From assembly GCA_965278965.1 (NCBI GenBank), contig OZ257127.1, positions 2,914,001-2,978,000 on the forward strand: 64,000 nt of DNA, given 5' to 3'. The notes under the pieces are model-generated. The model did no database searches. It saw only the letters and a list, made by a program, of their open reading frames with translations, and was not told where the DNA came from. Shown here in pieces: positions 25,554 through 34,637 of this stretch; position 1 is the stretch's first letter, and every line of letters starts with the position of its first letter. A program made the position numbers and the translations under genes. Source of the stretch: UBA10649 sp965278965 (lineage in GTDB: Bacteria > Actinomycetota > Actinomycetes > S36-B12).

Positions 25554-26903
25554 GTGGGCCGGCTGTTCGGCACCGACGGTGTGCGCGGCCTGGCGAACGC
25601 CGACCTTACGGCCGAGCTCGCGCTCGACCTCGGGGTTGCGGCGGCGCACGTCCTCGGCGACACCGGGGCCTTCGCCGGTCACCGCCCCTTGGCGGTGGTC
25701 GGCCGTGACCCGCGTGCCAGCGGGGAGTTCCTCGAGGCTGCCGTCGTCGCCGGGCTGGCCAGCGCCGGGGTCGACGTCGCCCTGGTCGGCGTCGTGCCGA
25801 CGCCGGGGGTCGCGTTCCTCGTCGACGACCTCGGTGCCGACCTCGGCGTGATGATCTCGGCGTCGCACAACCCGATGCCGGACAACGGGATCAAGTTCTT
25901 CTCGCGCGGGGGCCACAAGCTCGACGACGTCATCGAGGACGCCATCGAGCTCCGGCTGGAGGAGCCGTGGGACCGCCCGACCGGGGCGGCCGTCGGCCGG
26001 GTCCTGCTGCGGCCGGAGGCCGGTCAGCGCTACGCCGACCATCTGCTCTCGACGCTGCCGAACCGGCTCGACGGGCTTCGGGTTGTCGTCGACTGCGCGA
26101 ACGGGGCGGCGTCCCACCTCGGGCCCGACGTCTACCGCGCCGCCGGAGCCGACGTCGTCGCGATCCACGCGGAACCCGACGGCCTCAACATCAACCGCGA
26201 CTGCGGCAGCACCCACCTCGAGGACCTGATGGCGGCGGTCGTCGCCACGGGGTCCGACGTCGGCATCGCACACGACGGCGACGCGGACCGCTGCCTTGCC
26301 GTCGACGCGTCCGGTGCGCTCGTCGACGGCGACCACCTCCTGGCGATCCTGGCCATCGCGCTCGACGCCGCCGGCGGGCTCGCGCACCGCACCGTCGTCG
26401 CGACCGTCATGGCCAACCTCGGGTTCAAGCACGCCATGGCGGCTGCGGGCATCGAGGTCGTCGAGACCGGGGTCGGGGATCGTTACGTGCTGGAGGCGAT
26501 GCGCGCGGGCGGCTACGGCCTCGGGGGAGAGCAGAGCGGCCACGTCGTCATGGCGCGGCACGCGACGACCGGCGACGGCATGCTCACCGGGCTCCACGTG
26601 CTCGCGGAGATGGCGCGGACGGGCCGGTCGCTGGCGGAGCTCGCCGGGGCGGTCGTCAAGCTCCCGCAGGTGCTGATCAACGTGACCGGGGTGGACCGCG
26701 CCGGCGTCGACGGCAACGCGGTGGTGAGCCAGGCGGTCGCGCAGGCCCAGGCCGAGCTCGGCGACTCCGGCCGCGTGCTGCTGCGGCCGTCGGGGACCGA
26801 GCCGGTCATCCGGGTGATGGTCGAGGCGGCGACGGTGGAGCGGGCCGAACAGGTCAGTGCGGATCTGGCGGACGTCGTGCGCGCCGAGCTCGCCCTGCCC
26901 TGA
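25554..26903 (+). CDS. glmM: Phosphoglucosamine mutase
   Basis: Converts glucosamine-6-phosphate to glucosamine-1-phosphate for UDP-GlcNAc and peptidoglycan. The 449-residue product has MGRLFGTDGVRGLANADLTA, the phosphoserine loop ISASHNPMPDNG, the metal loop DGDADRCL, and the C-terminal phosphate-binding RPSGTEPVIRVMVEA. GTG start four bases after rpsI. glmS, the preceding step of the pathway, lies about 1.1 kb downstream beyond an opposing gene. Confidence 0.97.
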   Translation: MGRLFGTDGVRGLANADLTAELALDLGVAAAHVLGDTGAFAGHRPLAVVGRDPRASGEFLEAAVVAGLASAGVDVALVGVVPTPGVAFLVDDLGADLGVMISASHNPMPDNGIKFFSRGGHKLDDVIEDAIELRLEEPWDRPTGAAVGRVLLRPEAGQRYADHLLSTLPNRLDGLRVVVDCANGAASHLGPDVYRAAGADVVAIHAEPDGLNINRDCGSTHLEDLMAAVVATGSDVGIAHDGDADRCLAVDASGALVDGDHLLAILAIALDAAGGLAHRTVVATVMANLGFKHAMAAAGIEVVETGVGDRYVLEAMRAGGYGLGGEQSGHVVMARHATTGDGMLTGLHVLAEMARTGRSLAELAGAVVKLPQVLINVTGVDRAGVDGNAVVSQAVAQAQAELGDSGRVLLRPSGTEPVIRVMVEAATVERAEQVSADLADVVRAELALP

Positions 26904-26912
26904 GCACGGTCG

Positions 26913-27887
26913 TCACGAGCGCGCGGCGCGCCGGTCCAGCCACAGTCGACGCCGGGCGCTGACCCGGCTCCACACGTGCTGCTGGATCGCCAGCGTCACC
27001 CAGCCGGCGAGGGCCATGCCGCTGATGTTCAGCACGAGCGTCATCGTGCTGCCCCAAACCTCCGACCACAGCCCGAAGACGGCGGCGACGGCGATGTTGC
27101 CCGAGGCCGGGATCGTGGTGACCGAGATGAAGACACCGACCAACCCGCCGGACCGGTTCGAGGTCAGTGCGAGAACACCGGCCGCGCCTGCGATCAGCGC
27201 GATCGTGAACGACCAGCCGTTGGGGGAGTAGATGAAGCTCGTCCCCGGTCGGGCGCCGGTGAGCAGTGCGCTGTAGTCGATGAGGCCGAGCGCGCGGGTC
27301 ACCCAGGCGGCGGCCGCGACGATGCCGATCGCCAGGGTGAAGCCGAGCACGAGGGTTCGCAGCGCCTGCCGGAACAGGTGCCAGCGGCGACGAACGATCG
27401 CCACGCCCAGAGCGGCGATCGCGACGAACTCCGGCCCGAGGACCATCGCCCCGATGACGAGGATCACCGAGTCGGTGACGATCGCGATCCCGGCCAGGAG
27501 GGTCGCCAGCACCATGAAGCTCGCGAAGGTCCACGTGAGGGCCGACTCCTCGTAGGCGCGCTGAACGACATCGGCCCACACGACCGCATCGCTGCTGGCT
27601 CCCGGCGTGCGTTGCTCCGCGGCACGGGCGGGCGCGCTGACCCAGGTCGGGACCGGCTGCAGCGAGATCGAACCCTGCTCTGGGACGCCGAGGGCGACCA
27701 GGGCGTCGACGACGTCGTTCACGGCCTCCCGCGGCAGGTCCGCCTCGAGGATGTCGCCCGGCGGTCGGATGCTCGCTCCGCGGTGGACGATGACGGTCGC
27801 GGCCGCATCGTCGGCCTCGAGCAGCGCCTGCACGGCGGCGGAGAGCGCGGCCGGGCACGACACCCGCACGGTGATCACGCGGCCCAT
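26913..27887 (-). CDS. DUF389 family membrane protein
   Basis: A 324-residue protein with a cytoplasmic N-terminal domain (about 1-115) and then about six hydrophobic segments, including TWTFASFMVLATLLAGIAIV and VILVIGAMVLGPEFVAIAAL. The MVLGPEFVAIAALGVA stretch is typical of the DUF389 (TIGR00341) family. No function is established. I start at the ATG at 27887; a much longer antisense frame through glmS exists but is a high-GC artefact. It sits oppositely oriented between glmM and glmS, nine bases from the glmM stop. Confidence 0.85.
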   Translation of the reverse strand: MGRVITVRVSCPAALSAAVQALLEADDAAATVIVHRGASIRPPGDILEADLPREAVNDVVDALVALGVPEQGSISLQPVPTWVSAPARAAEQRTPGASSDAVVWADVVQRAYEESALTWTFASFMVLATLLAGIAIVTDSVILVIGAMVLGPEFVAIAALGVAIVRRRWHLFRQALRTLVLGFTLAIGIVAAAAWVTRALGLIDYSALLTGARPGTSFIYSPNGWSFTIALIAGAAGVLALTSNRSGGLVGVFISVTTIPASGNIAVAAVFGLWSEVWGSTMTLVLNISGMALAGWVTLAIQQHVWSRVSARRRLWLDRRAARS

Positions 27888-27900
27888 TGTGGCGCCCGAC

Positions 27901-27988
27901 CCCCCAACCGCCGAGACGCCTCGTGTGGTTGTTTCAACCAGACATTTCGGACGTATAGCGACCATTCCAGGCGTCTCGGCGGTGGGGG
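27901..27988. repeat. Wide palindrome between DUF389 gene and glmS
   Basis: A 20-bp stem (five pairs CCCCC/GGGGG, one bulged A, then 15 perfect pairs from 27907-27921 to 27969-27983) encloses a 47-base loop. The loop is much less GC-rich than its surroundings and contains its own small hairpin GGTTG-TTT-CAACC. It fills most of the divergent intergenic region, so it may be an operator, a cruciform, or a transcript structure. It is not related in sequence to the R1-R4 repeats. Confidence 0.7.
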
Positions 27989-27997
27989 CCGCGCCGG

Positions 27998-28003
27998 TAG
28001 GCT
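27998..28003 (+). promoter_or_regulatory. -10 box for leaderless glmS
   Basis: TAGGCT ends seven bases before the glmS ATG, and there is no ribosome site, which is the pattern of a leaderless transcript. The -35 position (about 27975-27980) shows no good match and lies in the right arm of the palindrome. Confidence 0.5.
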
Positions 28004-28010
28004 CAATCGC

Positions 28011-29861
28011 ATGTGCGGGATCGTCGGCTACGTCGGACAGAAGCAGGCGCTGGAGATCGTCGTCGCCGGACTGCGCCGCTTGGAGTACCGCGGCTACGAC
28101 TCGGCCGGCATCGCCGTCCTCGCCGACGGCGAGCTCCAAGTCCGCAAGCGCGCGGGCAAGCTGTCGAACCTGGAGACCCTGCTCGGCGCCGACCCCATGC
28201 CCGACTCCACGACCGGCATCGGGCACACGCGCTGGGCCACCCACGGCGGGCCGACCGATCGCAACGCGCACCCCCACATCAGCGAGGACGGCCGCGTCGC
28301 CGTCATCCACAACGGCATCATCGAGAACTTCGCCGAGCTGCGCGCCGAGCTTGAGGCCGGCGGCGTCACCCTCGCCTCCGACACGGACACCGAAGTCACC
28401 GCCCACCTGCTGTCCGCGGAGCTCCCCCGGGCCGGCGACGACCTCGCCGAGGCCATGCGACGCGTGTGCCGCCGGCTCGAGGGCGCGTTCACGCTCCTGG
28501 CCCTGGACCGTCGGACACCCGACCTCGTCGTCGGCGCTCGCCGCAACTCCCCGCTCGTCGTTGGTGTCGGCGAGGGCGAGAGCTTCCTGGCCTCTGACGT
28601 CGCCGCCTTCATCGAGCACACACGCGAGGCGCTCGAGCTCGGCCAGGACCAGGTCGTCACCATCACGCCCGACTCGATCGTCGTGACGGACTTCGACGGC
28701 AACGAGGTCGAGGGACGCGCCTTCCACGTCGACTGGGACGCGTCCGCCGCCGAGAAGGGCGGCTACGACCTGTTCATGCTCAAGGAGATCGCCGAGCAGC
28801 CCAAGGCTGTGGCCGACTCCCTGCGCGGCCGCATCTCCGCCGGGCACCGGCTTCAGCTCGACGAGATGCGCATCGACGAGGCTGCCCTCCGCCAGGTCGA
28901 CAAGGTCGTCGTCATCGCCTGCGGTACGGCCGCGCACGCCGGCATGGTCGCCAAGTACGCCATCGAGCACTGGACCCGCATCCCCGTCGAGGTCGAGCTC
29001 GCCAGCGAGTTCCGCTACCGCGACCCGATCGTCGGCCCGGACAGCCTCGTCATCGCCATCTCGCAGTCCGGCGAGACGATGGACACGCTCATGGCGCTTC
29101 GCCACGCGAAGGCGCAGGGAGCGCGAACCCTGGCGATCTGCAACACCGTCGGCTCGACGATCCCGCGCGAGTCGGACGCGGTGCTCTACACGTACGCCGG
29201 CCCCGAGGTGGCGGTCGCATCGACCAAGGCCTTCCTCACCCAGATCGTCGCCGCCTACCTGATCGGCCTCTACCTCGGCCAGGTGCGCGGCACGATGTTC
29301 GAGGACGAGATCCGCCGGGTCCTCGACGAGCTCGCGGACATGCCACGCAAGGTCGACCTCGTGCTCGACACCACCGAGCCGGTGCGGGCGCTCGCCCGCG
29401 AGCTCCGCGACGCGACGTCCGTGCTGTTCCTCGGCCGGCACGTGGGCTACCCCGTCGCGTTGGAAGGTGCGCTCAAGCTCAAGGAGCTCGCCTACATGCA
29501 TGCGGAGGGGTTCGCGGCAGGGGAGCTCAAGCACGGTCCGATCGCGCTGATCGAGGAAGGCGTGCCCGTCGTCGTCGTCGTGCCGTCGCCGCGCGGGCGC
29601 GCGGTCCTGCACGACAAGATCATGTCCAACGTCCAGGAGGTCCGCGCCCGAGGGGCGCTGGTCATCGCGATCGCGGAGGAGGGCGACGAGGCCATCGCCG
29701 CCTACGCGGACCACGTCATCCGGATCCCGGCCGTGCCCACGCTCATGCAGCCGCTCGTGGCCACCGTGCCCCTGCAGGTGTTCGCCTGCGAGATGGCGAC
29801 GGCACGTGGGCTGGACGTCGACCAGCCTCGCAACCTGGCCAAGTCCGTGACGGTGGAGTAG
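28011..29861 (+). CDS. glmS: Glutamine-fructose-6-phosphate aminotransferase
   Basis: Makes glucosamine-6-phosphate, the first committed step to UDP-GlcNAc. The 616-residue product starts MCGIVGYVGQ, so Cys2 is the amidotransferase nucleophile after Met removal; the glutaminase domain continues with GIGHTRWATHGGPTDRNAHP, and two SIS domains follow (VIACGTAAHAG; AISQSGETMDTL), ending LAKSVTVE. No glmS ribozyme is visible upstream. It appears to head the operon that runs to tsaD. Confidence 0.97.
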   Translation: MCGIVGYVGQKQALEIVVAGLRRLEYRGYDSAGIAVLADGELQVRKRAGKLSNLETLLGADPMPDSTTGIGHTRWATHGGPTDRNAHPHISEDGRVAVIHNGIIENFAELRAELEAGGVTLASDTDTEVTAHLLSAELPRAGDDLAEAMRRVCRRLEGAFTLLALDRRTPDLVVGARRNSPLVVGVGEGESFLASDVAAFIEHTREALELGQDQVVTITPDSIVVTDFDGNEVEGRAFHVDWDASAAEKGGYDLFMLKEIAEQPKAVADSLRGRISAGHRLQLDEMRIDEAALRQVDKVVVIACGTAAHAGMVAKYAIEHWTRIPVEVELASEFRYRDPIVGPDSLVIAISQSGETMDTLMALRHAKAQGARTLAICNTVGSTIPRESDAVLYTYAGPEVAVASTKAFLTQIVAAYLIGLYLGQVRGTMFEDEIRRVLDELADMPRKVDLVLDTTEPVRALARELRDATSVLFLGRHVGYPVALEGALKLKELAYMHAEGFAAGELKHGPIALIEEGVPVVVVVPSPRGRAVLHDKIMSNVQEVRARGALVIAIAEEGDEAIAAYADHVIRIPAVPTLMQPLVATVPLQVFACEMATARGLDVDQPRNLAKSVTVE

Positions 29862-29863
29862 CC

Positions 29864-30298
29864 CTGTTCACCCGCCTGCCGGCCGGCGTCGTCGGCATCG
29901 GCGTCGACCTCGTCGACACCACCCGGTTCGCCGCGACCGTGGCGCGCACGCCGTCGATCGTCGCCCGGGTCTTCACACCTGCCGAGGTGGCGCTGTGCGG
30001 CGGGGAACGGCTGCGGACCGACTCCCTCGCGGCGCGTTGGGCCGCGAAGGAGGCCGTCGCGAAGGTCCTCGTCGACACCGGAGGCCTGGAGTGGCACGAC
30101 TGCGAGGTGCTGGGCGGCGAGCACGGCCAGCCCCGTCTGGAGATCCGAGGGACCGTCGCGGACGCCGCCCGCGCCCGCGGCATCGACTCCTGGCACCTGT
30201 CGCTCAGCCATGATGGGGGCATGGCCATCGCCTTCGTGATCGCGGCGGCCGGGGGTCCGGGCGGCGCGGCAGGCTCGACGTCGAGGGCGTCGCGATGA
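29864..30298 (+). CDS. acpS: Holo-ACP synthase, apparent CTG start
   Basis: Transfers phosphopantetheine from CoA to acyl carrier protein. The essential N-terminal motif GIGVDLVDTTRF (metal-binding Asp) and RWAAKEAVAKVL plus HLSLSHDGG are present. The first ATG/GTG/TTG in frame is the GTG at 29939, after the catalytic N-terminus, so translation must begin earlier. CTG 29864 is the best candidate: two bases after the glmS stop, preceded by GGTGGAG, giving nine residues before GIGVD and 144 in total. Overlaps nnr by ATGA. The start codon is inferred. Confidence 0.87.
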   Translation: MFTRLPAGVVGIGVDLVDTTRFAATVARTPSIVARVFTPAEVALCGGERLRTDSLAARWAAKEAVAKVLVDTGGLEWHDCEVLGGEHGQPRLEIRGTVADAARARGIDSWHLSLSHDGGMAIAFVIAAAGGPGGAAGSTSRASR

Positions 30299-31830
30299 TC
30301 GCGTTGCGCGACGCGGAACAGATCCGGCAGGCCGAGGACACGGCGTACGCGCACGTCCCAGCGGGCTCGCTCATGCAGCGCGCGGCGTTCGCGCTGTCGG
30401 TCGCGTGCGCCGGGCTGCTCGCCGAGGCCCGAGGAGCCGTCGCCGGCTCCCGCGTCGTCCTCCTCGTGGGTGCGGGCAACAACGGTGGCGACGCGCTGTG
30501 GGCCGGCGCGCACCTCGCGGCCCGTGGGTGCGCGGTGGAGGCCGTCACGGTCTCAAGTCGCGTGCACGCCGAGGGGGCTGCGGCGCTGCGTCGTGCCGGC
30601 GGACGCCTCGTGGGTACCGACGACCTGGACCAGGTCGCCCGCGTCCTGGCGGCGGCCGACCTCGTGCTCGACGGGATCCTCGGGATCGGCGGCCGCGGCG
30701 CGCTGCGCGAGTCGTCCGCCACCATCGCCGGCCTCGCCGTCGGTGCGATCGTCGTCGCGGTGGACGTGCCCAGCGGAGTGGACGCCGACACGGGCCAGGT
30801 CGTGGGCGCGAGCATCGACGCGGACCTGACGGTGACCTTCGGTGCGCTCAAGCCCGGGCTCGTGCTCACGCCCGGACGCGAGCGGTCCGGCACTGTCCGA
30901 CTGGTCGACATCGGCCTCGACTTCGACGCCCCGCCCGTGGCCGCCTGCCTCACCGGCACCGACGTCGCGGCCTGGGTCGTGGAGCCGTCGGCCGACGCCT
31001 ACAAGTACTCCCGCGGCGTCGCGGCGCTGGCGACGGGTTCGGCCGCGTACCCGGGTGCGGGTCTGCTGTCCGTGGCGGCCGCATGCGCGGCCGGCGTCGG
31101 AATGGTGCGCGTCCTCGATGACGGCACGGGTCGATGCGGTGAGATCGTGCGGCAGCACCCCGATGTCGTCGTCGACGGCACACCTCCGGCGCAGCAGGGA
31201 CGAGCGACGGCGTGGGGCTGCGGGTCGGGGCTCGCGGGTACGGGGGACCAGGTCGCTCTCGTCGCGGCCGTGCTCGCCGCCCCGGTGCCCGTCGTGCTCG
31301 ACGCGGGCGCCCTGACCGTCCTCGCTCGGTCCGGGCCGGTCCGGACTCTCGTCCGAGAACGCGCCGAGCGCGGGGTCGTCACCGTCGTGACCCCGCACGC
31401 GGGCGAGTTCGAGCGCCTGTGCCCTGGGCTGCTCGCGTCGGCCCATGGCCGGCTCGCCGCGGCGATCTCGGCCGCGCAGGAGCTGCAGGCTGTCGTCGTG
31501 CTCAAGGGGCCTGGCACGGTCGTCGCCGCTCCAAGCGGCACTGCCTATGTCGACACCGAGGCCACTGCCGACCTCGGTGTCGCCGGGTCCGGCGATGTCC
31601 TGACCGGCGTGGTGACCGCTGTCCTCGCGGACGCGTGGGCCGCTGGGCACCGGTCGGTCGACGCCCTCTGCGAGGCGGCAGCCGCCGCCGTCTGGCTGCA
31701 CGGACGGGCCGGACGCATCGCCGCCCTCGACGGACCGGTCACGGCCCCGGACCTCGCCGGCGCGATCCGCGCGGCCGTCATGGACGCTCGGCACGGCGAC
31801 CGCCTGCCCGCTGACGGCGGCCCGGGATGA
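30295..31830 (+). CDS. nnr: Bifunctional NAD(P)HX epimerase/dehydratase
   Basis: Repairs hydrated NAD(P)H. The 511-residue protein joins an N-terminal YjeF_N epimerase (VGAGNNGGDALWAGAHLAAR, then VDVPSGVDADTG) to a C-terminal ADP-dependent dehydratase of the ribokinase-like fold (TVVTPHAGEFERL; VAGSGDVLTGVV). Linked by four-base overlaps to acpS and alr, matching the acpS-nnr-alr order common in actinomycetes. Confidence 0.94.
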   Translation: MIALRDAEQIRQAEDTAYAHVPAGSLMQRAAFALSVACAGLLAEARGAVAGSRVVLLVGAGNNGGDALWAGAHLAARGCAVEAVTVSSRVHAEGAAALRRAGGRLVGTDDLDQVARVLAAADLVLDGILGIGGRGALRESSATIAGLAVGAIVVAVDVPSGVDADTGQVVGASIDADLTVTFGALKPGLVLTPGRERSGTVRLVDIGLDFDAPPVAACLTGTDVAAWVVEPSADAYKYSRGVAALATGSAAYPGAGLLSVAAACAAGVGMVRVLDDGTGRCGEIVRQHPDVVVDGTPPAQQGRATAWGCGSGLAGTGDQVALVAAVLAAPVPVVLDAGALTVLARSGPVRTLVRERAERGVVTVVTPHAGEFERLCPGLLASAHGRLAAAISAAQELQAVVVLKGPGTVVAAPSGTAYVDTEATADLGVAGSGDVLTGVVTAVLADAWAAGHRSVDALCEAAAAAVWLHGRAGRIAALDGPVTAPDLAGAIRAAVMDARHGDRLPADGGPG

Positions 31831-32963
31831 AGGGCCGCGCGGCTGCCGTCGTCAACCTCGCGGCGATCACGGCCAACCTGGCACGCCTGCGCGAACGGGC
31901 CGGGGCCGCGGACGTCATGGGCGTCGTCAAGGCGGACGCGTACGGGCACGGCATGGCCCCCGTCGCGCGGACGCTGCGCCGGGCCGACGTGCGCTGGCTC
32001 GGCGTCGCGCTGCCGACGGAGGCGCTCGCCCTCCGTGCCCAAGGCGACACCGGTCGCGTCCTCGCGTGGCTGTGGACTCCGGGCGACCCGGCGATCGCGT
32101 CCTGCATCCGTGAAGGCGTCGACCTGTCGGTGTCGACGCCGTGGGCGCTCGCCGAGGTTGTTGCAGCAGCGCAACAGGTGGGTCGGGCGGCCGACATCCA
32201 CCTGAAGGTGGACACGGGCCTGTGGCGCAACGGCGCCCCCGCCGCGACCGTTCCGGACCTCCTCGACGCCGTTCTGCGGGCCGTCGTCGCTGGAGACGTC
32301 CGGCTCGAGGGCATGTGGTCGCACCTCGCCGAGGCCGACGACCCGGGCGCCCCGAGCCTGCAGCGGCAGCGCGAACGCTTCGACGCCGCACTGGATCAGG
32401 CGGAGGCGCGGGGGCTGCGGCCGCGCGTGCGGCACCTGGGCAGCACCGGAGCGATCTGGTCGGCCCCGGACTGGGAGTACGACCTCGTGCGTGCTGGCAT
32501 CGGGCTCTACGGGTTGTCGCCCGGGCCTGCCACGGGGTCCGCGGCCGACCTCGGGCTCGTTCCGGCGATGACTCTCGCCACGAGACTGGCCAGCGTGAAG
32601 CGGATCGACGTCGGCGAGCGCGTGTCCTACGGGGGGACCTGGACGGCGGCCAGCCCGACGATGCTCGGACTGGTCCCGCTCGGCTACGCCGACGGTGTGC
32701 CGCGCGCCGCAGGCAACCGCGAGTCCGTTCTCGTCGGGGGCCGGCTGTGCCCGATCGTCGGACGCGTCGCGATGGACCAGTGCGTGGTCGACCTCGGTGC
32801 GGACGCCGTGGCGCGGGCCGGGGACGATGTTGTCGTGTTCGGACCCGGGACGAGCGGCGAGCGGACGGCAGACGCGTGGGCGGCATCGCTCGACACGATC
32901 GGCTACGAGATCGTGACGAGGATCGGGCCGCGGGTGCCACGCGAGTACGTCGGGGTCGCCTGA
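31827..32963 (+). CDS. alr: Alanine racemase
   Basis: PLP enzyme that supplies D-alanine for peptidoglycan. The 378-residue product has the PLP lysine in MGVVKADAYGHGMAPVA (about residue 36) and the second catalytic tyrosine in GERVSYGGTW. The C-terminal DGVPRAAGN and GRVAMDQCVVDLG blocks are family hallmarks. ATGA overlap with nnr; the stop shares a base with the next start. Confidence 0.97.
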   Translation: MKGRAAAVVNLAAITANLARLRERAGAADVMGVVKADAYGHGMAPVARTLRRADVRWLGVALPTEALALRAQGDTGRVLAWLWTPGDPAIASCIREGVDLSVSTPWALAEVVAAAQQVGRAADIHLKVDTGLWRNGAPAATVPDLLDAVLRAVVAGDVRLEGMWSHLAEADDPGAPSLQRQRERFDAALDQAEARGLRPRVRHLGSTGAIWSAPDWEYDLVRAGIGLYGLSPGPATGSAADLGLVPAMTLATRLASVKRIDVGERVSYGGTWTAASPTMLGLVPLGYADGVPRAAGNRESVLVGGRLCPIVGRVAMDQCVVDLGADAVARAGDDVVVFGPGTSGERTADAWAASLDTIGYEIVTRIGPRVPREYVGVA

Positions 32964-34087
32964 TGGCTCCTGACGTCTCACCCGCCCTCCGGGTCGCCGG
33001 CCGCGGCCTCGTGGCAGCAGGGGCACTCGGTCTCGGTGCCGTGCTGGGTGCGGTCGCCGAGCGGTCGCTCCTGCGCGGTCGCGCGGTGGACGCGGTCGTC
33101 GACGACGCGGCGGAGCCGCTTGGCAGCATCCGCGGGCGTGCGGTCACCGTCACGACGGAGGACGGCGTCGACCTCGTCGTGGAGATCGACGACCCGGCCG
33201 ACGTCGATGGCGACGCCGACGACGCACCGGACGCCGACGACCTGACGATCGTGTTCTGCCACGGCTATGCGCTGACGATGGATGCCTTCCACTTCCAGCG
33301 GAAGGCTCTGCGCGGCCTGGCCCGCTGCGTGTTCTACGACCAGCGCAGCCACGGCCGGTCCGCGCGTGCGGAGTTCGACTCCCACCACATCGACCAGCTC
33401 GGGCGCGACCTGTCGGCCGTCATCGACGCGGTCGCCCCCAGCGGTCCGTTGGTCATCGTGGGCCACTCGATGGGCGGCATGACCGTCATGGCGCTCGCCG
33501 ACCAACGGCCGGAGCTGTTCGCCGAGCGCATCTTCGGTGTTGCTCTCATCGCGACCACCGCAGGGGGTCTGTCCACGGGGATGCTCGGCCTGCCCGGGTC
33601 GCTGGGGCCTGCGATGCACCGTCTCGGTCCCTCGGTCGCCGCGTCGCTGGCCCGGCGCAAGGGGCTCGTGGAGCGCAGCCGCTGGAGCACGAGCGACCTC
33701 GGCCTGCTGCTGACCCGCATGTACTCGTTCGGATCGACCGGCACCGTCGACGAGAGCCGGTTCGTCGCGTCGATGCTGTCCGGCACGGCCGTCGACGTGG
33801 TCGCGGAGTTCCTGCCGGCGCTGCAGGAGCACGACAAGCGGGAGGCGCTCTCCGTGCTGGAGGGCGTGGAGCTGCTGGTCGTCGTCGGCGACCATGACCG
33901 GCTGACGCCGAAGCCGTTCAGCGAGGAGATCGTCCGGCGGGTCCCGGGGGCGGAGTTCGTCGTCGTGCCGGACGCCGGGCACATGGTGCTCATCGAGAAG
34001 CACGAGGTCGTCGACGAGCACCTGCTCGTCCTTGTCGCCCGTGTGCGGCGGGACATCGCCGCTGACCCCGGGTTCGGCGCAGCGTGA
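32963..34087 (+). CDS. Alpha/beta-fold hydrolase, membrane-anchored
   Basis: A 374-residue hydrolase with an N-terminal hydrophobic stretch (about residues 15-30), an acidic linker, and a catalytic domain with CHGYAL (oxyanion), nucleophile elbow GHSMGG, acid GDHDRLTP and histidine DAGHMVLIE. The triad is complete, but the substrate is unknown. It is inserted between alr and tsaE, as in many actinomycetes. The ATG at 32963 shares a base with the alr stop. A Gly/Ser-codon-rich GAGCGCAGCGAGC spacer of 49 bases follows. Confidence 0.88.
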   Translation: MAPDVSPALRVAGRGLVAAGALGLGAVLGAVAERSLLRGRAVDAVVDDAAEPLGSIRGRAVTVTTEDGVDLVVEIDDPADVDGDADDAPDADDLTIVFCHGYALTMDAFHFQRKALRGLARCVFYDQRSHGRSARAEFDSHHIDQLGRDLSAVIDAVAPSGPLVIVGHSMGGMTVMALADQRPELFAERIFGVALIATTAGGLSTGMLGLPGSLGPAMHRLGPSVAASLARRKGLVERSRWSTSDLGLLLTRMYSFGSTGTVDESRFVASMLSGTAVDVVAEFLPALQEHDKREALSVLEGVELLVVVGDHDRLTPKPFSEEIVRRVPGAEFVVVPDAGHMVLIEKHEVVDEHLLVLVARVRRDIAADPGFGAA

Positions 34088-34136
34088 GCGCGCGAGGAGT
34101 GAGCGCAGCGAGCCCCGGAGCGCGGGGACGCACGAC

Positions 34137-34637
34137 ATGACGACGGTCGTGCTCGCGCGCACGCCCGTTCCCACCGCCGACGACATGCGCGCGCTCGGCG
34201 CCGAACTCGCGGGGCTGCTCGCCGGCGGCGATGTCGTCGCGCTGGACGGCACGCTCGGTGCGGGCAAGACGACGATGACGCAGGGCATCGCCCGGGGGCT
34301 CGGCGTCAGCGAACCCGTGACGAGCCCGACCTTCGTGATCGCCCGCGTGCACGAGGCCGCGCCCGGTCGGCCCGCGCTCGTCCACGTCGATGCGTACCGG
34401 CTCGGGTCGGCCACCGAGCTCGACGACCTCGACCTCGATGCCGACGTCGAGCGCAGCGTCGTCGTCGTCGAGTGGGGCGACGGGCTCGCCCAGCGGCTGG
34501 CGCCATCGGTCCTCGTCGTGCGCATCGAGCGCGGCGACACCGACGACGACGAGACGCGGTGGGTCAGCGCCGACGGCCACGGCGCACGATGGTCGGGCGC
34601 GCGGGAGGCACCCCTGCCCGGCGGTGGTGACGCGTGA
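34137..34637 (+). CDS. tsaE: tRNA t6A synthesis ATPase TsaE
   Basis: P-loop ATPase of the TsaBDE complex that makes N6-threonylcarbamoyladenosine at tRNA position 37. The 166-residue product has GTLGAGKTTMTQGIARGLGV (Walker A), TSPTFVI, HVDAYRL and VEWGD, the standard motif series. I start at the ATG at 34137. Overlaps tsaB by GTGA. Confidence 0.95.
   Translation: MTTVVLARTPVPTADDMRALGAELAGLLAGGDVVALDGTLGAGKTTMTQGIARGLGVSEPVTSPTFVIARVHEAAPGRPALVHVDAYRLGSATELDDLDLDADVERSVVVVEWGDGLAQRLAPSVLVVRIERGDTDDDETRWVSADGHGARWSGAREAPLPGGGDA

Noticed and set aside
27929..27959. Promoter inside the loop of the glmS palindrome
   Set aside because: TTGTTT/TATAGC have a 19-base spacer and are weaker than the leaderless TAGGCT box next to the ATG.
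26976..28010. N-terminal extension of glmS by 345 residues
   Set aside because: GlmS needs Cys2 at its N-terminus, which fixes the start at 28011; the extension is antisense to DUF389.
27888..28010. glmS ribozyme
   Set aside because: The region is too short and lacks the ribozyme's conserved core; it is also a Firmicutes-type element.
26913..29714. 933-residue minus-strand frame covering DUF389 and all of glmS
   Set aside because: Only the last 324 residues resemble a real protein (DUF389); the rest is the complement of glmS.
34088..34136. GAGCGCAGCGAGC spacer as a repeat element
   Set aside because: Short, GC-biased and common in such genomes; no second copy seen in this window.
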